A DNA stretch of 14,553 bases from an uncultured Prevotella sp. (GTDB lineage: Bacteria > Bacteroidota > Bacteroidia > Bacteroidales > Bacteroidaceae). The stretch spans positions 1 to 14,553 of the forward strand of contig USAI01000059.1 of the NCBI GenBank assembly GCA_900552675.1. The letters run 5' to 3'. This document shows, one piece after another, positions 6,786 to 13,388 of the stretch; the first letter of the stretch is position 1; the number at the start of each line of letters is the position of its first letter. The translations under genes and the position numbers were made by a program. The notes under the pieces were generated by a model. It did not search any database. It was not told the DNA's origin and worked only from the letters and a program-made list of their open reading frames with translations.

Positions 6786-7385
6786 ATGAATAATGATACA
6801 CTGACGAAAGCAAACTGGAGTGAAAATGTCGTCATCGTCGATGCCGATTATGTTGACAGAGTGGCCTTTGACCTCATCGTCAATTTTGAACGAATGATTG
6901 GCCGACGTATTCCTAAGGCCGACCTGGCAAAATGGATTGACTGCGTGGCGCTGGATGGAGGGCTGCGCGAGGGCGAACACGACACTCAGGTGGTGCTGAT
7001 ACATGATAAAAAACAGGCGGCACTGGACAACTTTGTGCCTGCCAGCTATGACGACGAACTGAACGGAAAGGCGTTTAAAGACCATCTGGGTGAGTTTACC
7101 GTCAGCTCGTTCCCCGTTGAAGATATCACTACTGCCACCGACTTCTTCCTCGACACCGTAGCTATGGTGTGTGCACAGAAAGAGGTGAAGCGCGTGATGA
7201 TTATTCCTGATGCTGAAAACCGAGCTCTGTATGCCGACTTACGCCATACCTTGCAACGCGTTGACGACGAGAAACGCATAACGGTGTTTGCTATGCAGCC
7301 GATGGAGGGAGGCAACTTCCGACAGGAAATATTGGGCTACTCGCTGATGAACGCCTTAGGAATTAGGGCGGAAGAGCTGAAGTAA
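6786..7385 (+). CDS. Conserved Bacteroidales hypothetical protein (DUF6621-like), possible NYN/PIN-like fold
   Basis: A 199-residue soluble protein with no signal peptide or membrane segment. It resembles a Bacteroidales-restricted family that I recall as DUF6621; that name is from memory. It opens with a hydrophobic strand ending in acids (NVVIVDADYVD, Asp19 and Asp21). An acidic helix follows near 113-127 (ITTATDFFLDTVAM, Asp119 and Asp123), then a strand ending in acids (RVMIIPDAEN at 136-145, Asp142) and a helix LYADLRHTL. This order of acidic residues resembles NYN/PIN-type nucleases, which is an inference only. Start: the ATG at 6786 is the only one upstream of the conserved first strand. 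The stop codon is the first three bases of the repeat at 7383. It is probably co-transcribed with the dehydrogenase and recA downstream. Confidence 0.75.
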   Translation: MNNDTLTKANWSENVVIVDADYVDRVAFDLIVNFERMIGRRIPKADLAKWIDCVALDGGLREGEHDTQVVLIHDKKQAALDNFVPASYDDELNGKAFKDHLGEFTVSSFPVEDITTATDFFLDTVAMVCAQKEVKRVMIIPDAENRALYADLRHTLQRVDDEKRITVFAMQPMEGGNFRQEILGYSLMNALGIRAEELK

Positions 7386-7447
7386 TTCATAATTCATAAT
7401 TCATAATGGGCTTCGCCTTACGTGATTTATAATTTATTATAATGAGG
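7383..7447 (+). repeat. Dispersed heptad-plus-hairpin repeat, copy A
   Basis: Three tandem TTCATAA heptads (7386-7406) are followed by a small hairpin TGGGC-TTC-GCCTT (7407-7419), an AT-rich right part and the end ATAATGAGG. A second copy lies on the other strand at 12297-12365. Its first three bases, TAA, are the stop codon of the gene at 6786. The 119-base gap 7386-7504 holds this repeat and an A-rich leader for the next gene. No TAnnTTTG box is seen there. Confidence 0.75.
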
Positions 7448-7504
7448 GTGAGCCTTCGAAAATAATCATTGAAATATAAAAATAAATAAAATAAAAGAAA
7501 GAAA

Positions 7505-8731
7505 ATGGGAAAAGTACTCATGATTGGCGCCGGTGGCGTCGCTACGGTTGCAGCGTTCAAAATCGCTCAGAACGCTGACGTGTTTACTGAATTTATGATT
7601 GCCAGCCGCACAAAGTCGAAGTGCGACAAGATTGTAAAGGCTATCGGTAACCCTAACATTAAAACCGCACAGGTAGATGCCGACGATGTAGAGCAACTGA
7701 AGGCGCTGTTTAACGACTTCAAGCCCGAGCTGGTTATCAACCTCGCGCTGCCGTATCAAGACCTCACCATTATGGAGGCTTGCTTGGCTTGCGGATGCAA
7801 CTATCTTGATACTGCCAACTATGAACCTAAGGATGAGGCTCACTTCGAGTACTCATGGCAGTGGGCTTACAAGAAGCGCTTCGAAGATGCTGGCCTGTGC
7901 GCCATCTTGGGCTGTGGCTTCGACCCAGGTGTAACAAGCATCTTTACCGCTTATGCTGCTAAGCACCACTTCGACGAAATACAGTATCTCGACATCGTAG
8001 ATTGCAATGCTGGTAACCACCACAAAGCTTTTGCTACCAACTTCAACCCTGAGATTAACATCCGCGAGATTACACAAAAGGGCTTGTATTGGGAGAACGG
8101 ACAGTGGGTAGAGACCAAACCGCTCGAAATTCATAAGCCACTGACCTATCCTGAAATTGGTCCGAAGGAGAGCTACCTGTTGCACCACGAAGAGATTGAG
8201 AGCTTGGTGAAAAACTATCCCACCATCAAGCGCGCTCGCTTCTGGATGACCTTCGGTCAGCAGTATCTCACCTACCTCGACTGCATACAGAACTTGGGCA
8301 TGTCGCGCATCGACGAGATTGAATATGAGGCTCCGCTGGCCGACAACCCCTCAGAGAAGGTAAAGGTGAAGATTGTGCCGCTGCAGTTCCTCAAGGCTGT
8401 GTTGCCTAACCCCCAAGACTTGGGCGAAAACTACGACGGCCAGACCTCTATCGGCTGCCGCATCCGTGGCTTGAAAGATGGCAAAGAGCACACCTATTAT
8501 GTATATAACAACTGCTCGCACCAGGCTGCTTACGAAGAAACGGGTATGCAGGGTGTAAGCTACACCACTGGCGTGCCCGCCATGATTGGTGCAATGATGT
8601 TCTTCAAGGGGTTGTGGCGTAAGCCCGGCGTGTGGAACGTTGAGGAGTTTGATCCCGATCCCTTCATGGAGCAGCTGAACAAACAGGGCTTGCCTTGGCA
8701 CGAGCTGTTTGACACCGACATCGAGTTTTAA
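7505..8731 (+). CDS. Carboxynorspermidine/carboxyspermidine dehydrogenase (saccharopine dehydrogenase family)
   Basis: NAD(P)H-dependent enzyme of 408 residues. The closest family I recognise condenses aspartate semialdehyde with a diamine to form carboxynorspermidine or carboxyspermidine, the polyamine route used by gut Bacteroidota instead of SAM-derived aminopropyl transfer. The N-terminal Rossmann motif is GAGGVA at 8-13. LVINLALPYQDLTIMEACL, the CNYLDTANYE segment, GCGFDPGVTSIF and the DCNAGNHH segment match the Lys1-like carboxynorspermidine synthase group more than true saccharopine dehydrogenases. Near the C-terminus TTGVPAMIGAMMFFKG is also typical. The partner decarboxylase (nspC) is not in the window. 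The leader is A-rich with no clear Shine-Dalgarno. RecA follows after 48 bases with no promoter or terminator, so read-through is likely. Confidence 0.85.
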   Translation: MGKVLMIGAGGVATVAAFKIAQNADVFTEFMIASRTKSKCDKIVKAIGNPNIKTAQVDADDVEQLKALFNDFKPELVINLALPYQDLTIMEACLACGCNYLDTANYEPKDEAHFEYSWQWAYKKRFEDAGLCAILGCGFDPGVTSIFTAYAAKHHFDEIQYLDIVDCNAGNHHKAFATNFNPEINIREITQKGLYWENGQWVETKPLEIHKPLTYPEIGPKESYLLHHEEIESLVKNYPTIKRARFWMTFGQQYLTYLDCIQNLGMSRIDEIEYEAPLADNPSEKVKVKIVPLQFLKAVLPNPQDLGENYDGQTSIGCRIRGLKDGKEHTYYVYNNCSHQAAYEETGMQGVSYTTGVPAMIGAMMFFKGLWRKPGVWNVEEFDPDPFMEQLNKQGLPWHELFDTDIEF

Positions 8732-8779
8732 GAAATCAAACACACACACTCAGATAAATAACAGAGGAGAACGAACAAT

Positions 8780-9811
8780 ATGGCAAAGAAAGACGAAGAC
8801 ATGCCGTTGATGCAGGAAGGCAAACTGAAGGCTCTGCAGGCGGCCATGGCAAAGATAGAGAAAGACTTTGGTAAGGGGTCGATCATGAAGCTTGGCGACG
8901 AGCATATTGAAAACGTAGAGGTAATACCTACAGGCAGTATCGCCCTCGACGCCGCTCTGGGCGTAGGCGGATACCCCAAAGGTCGTATCATTGAGATTTA
9001 TGGCCCCGAGAGTTCGGGTAAGACCACACTGGCCATTCACGCTATTGCCGAGGCACAGAAGGCGGGCGGCATTGCTGCCTTTATCGATGCTGAGCATGCC
9101 TTCGATCGCTTCTATGCCGCTAAGCTTGGCGTTGATGTTGACAACCTGTGGATATCGCAGCCCGATAACGGCGAGCAGGCACTGGAGATTGCCGACCAGC
9201 TTATCCGTTCATCGGCCATTGATATTTTGGTAGTCGACTCGGTGGCAGCCCTCACGCCGAAGAAGGAGATTGAAGGCGATATGGGCGACAATGTGGTAGG
9301 CCTTCAGGCTCGACTGATGAGCCAGGCTCTGCGTAAGCTCACCAGCACCATCTCAAAAACAAACACCACTTGCATCTTCATCAACCAGCTGCGTGAGAAG
9401 ATTGGTGTGATGTTTGGCAACCCTGAGACCACAACTGGTGGTAACGCGCTGAAGTTTTATGCCTCGGTGCGTCTCGACATTCGCCGCGTAACCAGCATCA
9501 AGGATGGCGACCAGGTGGTGGGCAACCAGGTGCGTGTAAAAGTGGTGAAGAACAAGGTGGCACCTCCGTTCCGCAAGGCTGAGTTTGAGATTACCTTTGG
9601 CGAGGGCATCTCAAAGATTGGCGAGATGGTTGACCTGGGTGTTGAGTATGGCATCATTCAGAAGAGTGGCTCATGGTTCTCATACGGTGGTAGCAAGCTG
9701 GCACAAGGACGCGACGCCACAAAATCGTTGCTGAAGGACAATCCTGAGCTGTGTGAGGAGATTGAGGCCCAAATTAAACAGGCCATTGCCGATAAGCAGG
9801 AAGCTGAATAA
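8780..9811 (+). CDS. recA: Recombinase A
   Basis: DNA strand-exchange ATPase of homologous recombination and repair, which forms filaments on single-stranded DNA. Full length at 343 residues. It shows the N-terminal LKALQAAMAKIEKDFGKGSIM, Walker A GPESSGKTT at 75-83 (Lys81), FIDAEHAFD, Walker B ILVVDSVAAL, the LexA/L1-region MGDNVVGLQARLMSQALRKL, and the L2 region FINQLREKIGVMFGNPETTTGG. The acidic C-terminal tail (DKQEAE) is short. The start is supported by AGAGGAGA at 8763-8770, nine bases before the ATG, one of the best Shine-Dalgarno sequences in the window. No LexA-like operator was recognised in the 48-base gap. It most likely sits at the end of an operon beginning at 6786. Confidence 0.98.
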   Translation: MAKKDEDMPLMQEGKLKALQAAMAKIEKDFGKGSIMKLGDEHIENVEVIPTGSIALDAALGVGGYPKGRIIEIYGPESSGKTTLAIHAIAEAQKAGGIAAFIDAEHAFDRFYAAKLGVDVDNLWISQPDNGEQALEIADQLIRSSAIDILVVDSVAALTPKKEIEGDMGDNVVGLQARLMSQALRKLTSTISKTNTTCIFINQLREKIGVMFGNPETTTGGNALKFYASVRLDIRRVTSIKDGDQVVGNQVRVKVVKNKVAPPFRKAEFEITFGEGISKIGEMVDLGVEYGIIQKSGSWFSYGGSKLAQGRDATKSLLKDNPELCEEIEAQIKQAIADKQEAE

Positions 9812-9835
9812 AACAAGCTGAAAAAGGCTGAAACA

Positions 9836-9882
9836 AAAAGGGCGTGCGTCATATCGTTTGGGTATGTGCGCACGCCTTTTTC
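9836..9882 (+). terminator. Rho-independent terminator after recA
   Basis: The stem pairs 9836-9848 with 9869-9881: GGCGTGCG/CGCACGCC plus one G-U and four A-U pairs, around a 20-base loop. The T-run (9877-9881) is part of the right arm. It lies 25 bases after the recA stop and shields rmuC from read-through. Confidence 0.88.
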
Positions 9883-9932
9883 TTTAGTAACGGGGCACAC
9901 TAATGTCCCTTCATCATAAAAGTGTATTGGGT

Positions 9933-11204
9933 ATGGAAATAGCAATTGTGTTAGTGTTAGTGGTAGGAGTGATTGTGGGCTACTTCATCGGTATGTTGAA
10001 GGCGGCTAAAGCAGCAAGCGAAGAGAAAACACAGTGGGTGGCAAAGGCCGAGGTGCTGGCATCGGAAGTGGAACAGCAAAAGCGCATGGCCGAACATGAA
10101 CGCCAGTATGCCGCACAGCTGCGTGAGGAGAGCGACCGACAGTGGGAACAGAAGCTGGAGGCTCTGCGACAAGAGATGCAGAAGATGGCTGCCGAGCAGT
10201 TGGCTGCTAAGCAGTCGGCCTTGCAGGAGAGCAACCGCCAGCAGATGAACGAACTGTTACGCCCTGTGAAGGAACAGTTTGCCGATTTTAAAAAGTCGGT
10301 AGAAGAGAGCAAAACGCTGAACGAGGTGAATAAGAAAGAACTGCAACACACCTTTGAGGCTACCATGCGCCTGTTTCAGCAAGAGCAGCAGCAAACGGTG
10401 TTGATGTTGAAGGAACAAACCTCAAAGATAGGATCGGATGCTGCAAACCTTACCAAGGCGCTGAAGGGCGACAGCAAGATGCAAGGCGACTGGGGCGAGA
10501 TGGTACTTGAAACCATTCTTGAGAACAGCGGACTGCGTAAAGATGAAGAATTTTTTATACAGGAAAATACGAAGGATGAGAACGGAAAAAACTATCGTCC
10601 TGATGTGATTGTGCGGTTCCCAGAAGGACGAAGTGTGGTTATCGACTCGAAGGTGTCGCTCACGGCTTATACCGATGCCTTGGCTACCGACGATGAGGCC
10701 GACCGCGAGCGCCTATTGAAGGCTCATGCCCTAAGTGTGCGTAAGCATATTGACGAGTTGGCAGAAAAAGATTATAGCAAGCTGGTAGACGATGCCATTG
10801 GTTTTGTGCTGATGTTTATACCAAACGAAACCAGCTATATTGCGGCTATGAAGCAGCAACCCGATCTTAGTCGCTATGCCTACCAAAAGAAAATAATTAT
10901 TATTTCGCCCAGCAACTTGCTCATGGCTCTACAGTTGGCTTACAACCTGTGGCAGTATGATCGTCAAAACAAAAATGTAGAGAAGATAGTGAAAACGGCC
11001 GCCGATCTATACGACAAGGTGGCCACGTTTGAAGATACCTTTACAGGTATTGGCGACCTGATAACGCGCCTGTCAGGCATCTACGATAAGGCAAAGAAAC
11101 AGATGTATGATGGTCCGGGCAATGTGATGCGTAGGGTAGAGGGCTTGAAGACACTGGGCGTAACACCCAAAAAACAACTCAAGGCTTTGGAAAATGTTGA
11201 GTAG
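9933..11204 (+). CDS. rmuC: RmuC family DNA recombination protein
   Basis: Membrane-anchored nuclease-like protein; E. coli rmuC limits recombination between short inverted repeats. With the ATG at 9933 the protein has 423 residues: an N-terminal membrane helix (MEIAIVLVLVVGVIVGYFIGML), a long Glu/Gln/Lys-rich coiled coil (about 30-185), then the RmuC core. The core has QGDWGEMVLETILENSGL and a PD-(D/E)XK-type site RPDVIVRFPEGRSVVIDSKV (Asp224, Asp238, Lys240). An in-frame ATG at 9903 would add ten residues ahead of the membrane helix. I prefer 9933 because the helix then starts at residue 1, though neither start has a clear ribosome site. No TAnnTTTG box is visible after the recA terminator. 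The last 26 bases overlap the convergent DUF4435 gene. Confidence 0.93.
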   Translation: MEIAIVLVLVVGVIVGYFIGMLKAAKAASEEKTQWVAKAEVLASEVEQQKRMAEHERQYAAQLREESDRQWEQKLEALRQEMQKMAAEQLAAKQSALQESNRQQMNELLRPVKEQFADFKKSVEESKTLNEVNKKELQHTFEATMRLFQQEQQQTVLMLKEQTSKIGSDAANLTKALKGDSKMQGDWGEMVLETILENSGLRKDEEFFIQENTKDENGKNYRPDVIVRFPEGRSVVIDSKVSLTAYTDALATDDEADRERLLKAHALSVRKHIDELAEKDYSKLVDDAIGFVLMFIPNETSYIAAMKQQPDLSRYAYQKKIIIISPSNLLMALQLAYNLWQYDRQNKNVEKIVKTAADLYDKVATFEDTFTGIGDLITRLSGIYDKAKKQMYDGPGNVMRRVEGLKTLGVTPKKQLKALENVE

Positions 11205-12207
11205 CTGCGCTTTCGCCTTCGTTTAAGAAGCTTTCAATGTCGGCCACAATGCTATTGTAGGGTGGCGACATCAGAAAGCCTACATTCTTCTTTAGCGTTA
11301 TCGTAATGTCAGAGACGCTGCTGCTGTAGCACGCCAGTTCGTTGGCACGCTGGGTGCCATGCACACTCTGCCGTTGTATCTCTGTCTCGCGTTCACGCAC
11401 CAGGCGGCTGCATACATACTTTACCAGTGGCAGCACAACCTTGTTAAACAGGTGGTGCCCCTGAATGTATAGATAGGTGGTTTCGGGCGTTACGCCTAAT
11501 GTTTTCAGTTCTTCTTTTAGCGCCAGATAGCTTTGTTTGGCCGTGGGGTTGCGGCGTTGCAGGTCGTTCACCTTGCGGCCTACCTTTCGGCGTAGCCGTT
11601 GCAGTGTCTCAGTGGCATTGTTAGGCGACAGCTTGCCTGTTTCAATGGCTGTTAAAAAGTCGGTAAGCGAAAAGTCGCCATAGTGGGTGGTGCGATAGTA
11701 CCAAATGCTCCAAACAAAGAGTGGGAAGATGGCCAATGAATATTGGCGAAGAAAGTCGCAAAAGTCGAACTCGATACGGTCGTTCAGAGTGATGGCTACA
11801 CATACGCCGTGTAGCGAGGGGGCGTAGCATTGCAGGTTCTCAATGGCGTAAGCATAGGTGTGGAAGACGTAGGGGCTGTCAAGGATAGCGCGTGAGGCAG
11901 GGCTGGCGCCTTGCAGCAGGTAGTCGTAGTCGGCATCAACACAGGCTATCATGTTGTGCCCTGTGTTTCCGCTCACCATGCTCATCAGTGCGGCTTTCTT
12001 GCCACGCTCTAAGCGGTTTTCGCGCGATGGCAACATCACCTCAAAGTATCGTTTCTCTGTCTCAAAGCGTGCTAAGATGGATCGCCATACAAACACATCA
12101 TCGTAGCTCTCAACGTAGGCCACAATCTTTTGACGGGCGGTACGCGAGTTGAGCCGATTGGCGGCCTCAATATATTGTGATGTGATATTTTGGTTAAGAC
12201 GCTTCAT
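11179..12207 (-). CDS. DUF4435 Toprim-like protein (AriB-like putative defence effector)
   Basis: A 342-residue soluble protein. The N-terminal KIVAYVESYDDVFVW (28-41) and IACVDADYDYLL (87-98) match the DUF4435 pattern of a Toprim-like fold: catalytic Glu33, then the D-x-D of Asp91/Asp93 with Asp95. Other family marks are YAIENLQCY at 120-128 and YIQGHHLFNKVVLP at 247-260. DUF4435 is the AriB component of PARIS, where the Toprim-type nuclease is released after phage sensing and cleaves tRNA, causing growth arrest. The gene follows the AAA ATPase on the same strand, as ariB follows ariA. No -7 box is seen in the 148-base gap. The ATG is preceded by a pyrimidine-rich heptad tract, not a Shine-Dalgarno. 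The 3' end overlaps rmuC by 26 bases. The domain call is strong; the defence role is inferred from pairing. Confidence 0.82.
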   Translation of the reverse strand: MKRLNQNITSQYIEAANRLNSRTARQKIVAYVESYDDVFVWRSILARFETEKRYFEVMLPSRENRLERGKKAALMSMVSGNTGHNMIACVDADYDYLLQGASPASRAILDSPYVFHTYAYAIENLQCYAPSLHGVCVAITLNDRIEFDFCDFLRQYSLAIFPLFVWSIWYYRTTHYGDFSLTDFLTAIETGKLSPNNATETLQRLRRKVGRKVNDLQRRNPTAKQSYLALKEELKTLGVTPETTYLYIQGHHLFNKVVLPLVKYVCSRLVRERETEIQRQSVHGTQRANELACYSSSVSDITITLKKNVGFLMSPPYNSIVADIESFLNEGESAATQHFPKP

Positions 12208-12210
12208 ATA

Positions 12211-12238
12211 AGAGAAAAGGGAAAAGAGAAAAGTGAAA
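12211..12238. repeat. Four tandem purine heptads just upstream of the DUF4435 start
   Basis: On the plus strand the tract reads AGAGAAA, AGGGAAA, AGAGAAA, AGTGAAA, four imperfect 7-base units. It begins 4 bases from the DUF4435 ATG (minus strand), so in the mRNA it is a pyrimidine-rich tract where the ribosome would bind. It could vary in copy number. Confidence 0.6.
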
Positions 12239-12296
12239 AATCCTATTGCTTGTTAAGCGTGTAGAATTCATGTGAAGAGTTAAAACTACACCGCCT

Positions 12297-12365
12297 CCTC
12301 ATTATGAATTATGAATTATCAAAGCCGAAGGCCATTGTGAATTATGAATTGTGATTTATGAATTA
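12297..12365 (-). repeat. Dispersed heptad-plus-hairpin repeat, copy B
   Basis: Read on the minus strand it begins TAATTCATAA, continues with TTCATAA-like heptads, a hairpin TGGCC-TTC-GGCTT (plus-strand 12322-12334), more heptads, and the end ATAATGAGG. Order and ends match copy A at 7383-7447. The stop codon of the AAA ATPase gene is a TAA inside its first unit. It fills much of the gap between the ATPase and DUF4435 genes. Confidence 0.75.
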
Positions 12366-13180
12366 ACCTTGTCTGTAATATCGGTTACTTCTGTCACATG
12401 ATCCATCCATCCGTTCATTACCACTGCTGGACTGTGTGTGGTAAGGATAATCTGCACATTAGGGTTCAGTTGTAAGATGAGGTCGATAAGGCGTTGCTGC
12501 CATTCGATATGCATGCTCACCTCGGGCTCGTCCATGAATAGAACATAGTTTTGTTGGTCTTCAACCAACACGGTGAGCAAGATGGCCAGCATCTGCTTCT
12601 CGCCACTCGACAGCTGATAGGGCACCAGCATTTCGCCCAACTGTGTGAAACGTATCTCGTTTTCGGTACGTACAATGGTCTTGCCAGTGTCTTTAAAAAG
12701 GTCGTCGATGAGGTCTTGGAACAACGTTTTGGGTGCAGCCAATTGTTGTGCCTGTAGGGCGGCATCGGGGGCACCACTCTGCAAGATGGCTATCATACGG
12801 TTGCCAATGTTTACCTGATAGTCGAGATATTTACGTTGAAGCTGAAATATTTGAAAATCGAGTTCGGTGGCCAAACTTACGTTTAGCTTGCTGATGGTGT
12901 CGGTATCGAGCAGCGGACGGTCGAACGAGCGTATCACGTCATAACGTATCCACTTTGCATCCTCGGGCTCAACCTTTAGGCGCACGCCCTTCATCATGTG
13001 GCTGGGAAATTCACCGCCAGCCTTCAAACCCTTCACTACCTTATTTAAGATGGTGCTCTTGCCCACGCCATTCACGCCACTCAGGATGTTTACCTGGCGG
13101 TTGAGGTTCCACACGATGTGTTTCTTTCCGCTCCACAACGAGTCGATGTCTATCTGTTTAATGTAGTCGGCATATTTCAT
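12356..13180 (-). CDS. ABC/SMC-type AAA ATPase (AriA-like, compact)
   Basis: A 274-residue cytosolic ATPase. It has Walker A GVNGVGKST at 35-43 (Lys41), the ABC signature LSSGEKQ at 190-196, Walker B VLFMDEPE at 213-220 with catalytic Glu218, a D-loop VSMHIEWQ, and switch His249 in TTHSP. This is the RecF/SMC/OLD-like arrangement of two lobes joined directly, with no long coiled coil. Such ATPases pair with DUF4435 or Toprim nucleases. In PARIS the ATPase AriA holds AriB until triggered. It is notably shorter than AriA proteins as I remember them (over 400 residues). The start at 13180 gives a normal N-terminus reaching the first strand. The last two residues and stop come from the repeat. 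It could alternatively be a housekeeping ATP-binding protein with no defence role. Confidence 0.85.
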   Translation of the reverse strand: MKYADYIKQIDIDSLWSGKKHIVWNLNRQVNILSGVNGVGKSTILNKVVKGLKAGGEFPSHMMKGVRLKVEPEDAKWIRYDVIRSFDRPLLDTDTISKLNVSLATELDFQIFQLQRKYLDYQVNIGNRMIAILQSGAPDAALQAQQLAAPKTLFQDLIDDLFKDTGKTIVRTENEIRFTQLGEMLVPYQLSSGEKQMLAILLTVLVEDQQNYVLFMDEPEVSMHIEWQQRLIDLILQLNPNVQIILTTHSPAVVMNGWMDHVTEVTDITDKVNS

Positions 13181-13202
13181 AGTGCTGTCGGTTTTTAGGT
13201 TA

Positions 13203-13210
13203 CAAACGTA
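13203..13210 (-). promoter_or_regulatory. Candidate -7 box (proximal) for the AAA ATPase-DUF4435 operon
   Basis: On the minus strand it reads TACGTTTG, fitting TAnnTTTG. It would give a leader of only about 15 bases before the ATG at 13180. Confidence 0.4.
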
Positions 13211-13257
13211 GCGTTAGGGTGGGGCAGCAAGCCCTTGTCTATCTTACGTCTTCCTTA

Positions 13258-13265
13258 CAAAGATA
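13258..13265 (-). promoter_or_regulatory. Candidate -7 box (distal) for the AAA ATPase-DUF4435 operon
   Basis: On the minus strand it reads TATCTTTG, the same octamer as the metY box. The predicted leader is about 70 bases. It lies 43 bases from the divergent transporter box at 13308, so the two promoters are nearly back to back. Confidence 0.5.
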
Positions 13266-13307
13266 CATATTATTTTGTTTGCTCGCTCATATTGTTATCA
13301 TTTTTTA

Positions 13308-13315
13308 TAACTTTG
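13308..13315 (+). promoter_or_regulatory. -7 box of the EamA transporter promoter
   Basis: TAACTTTG fits TAnnTTTG, as in the glyS promoter. The predicted start is near 13322, with a leader of about 67 bases to the ATG at 13389. Confidence 0.65.
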
Positions 13316-13388
13316 CACGACAATTCGGATAGGATATGAGAGAGAAAGAAGAATATAGATTGTGCAATATATAGATAGAAACATAAAA

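Noticed and set aside
7383..7406. Three regularly spaced TTCATAA units as a CRISPR array
   Set aside because: The units are contiguous 7-mers with no spacers, and no cas genes are present; it is a simple tandem array inside a larger repeat.
9836..9882. Inverted repeat after recA as an insertion-sequence end
   Set aside because: The GC stem, A-tract and T-tract fit a bidirectional intrinsic terminator; no transposase or target duplication is present.
9903..9932. Upstream ATG adding ten residues to RmuC
   Set aside because: It places a polar extension before the membrane anchor and has no ribosome site; kept only as an alternative.
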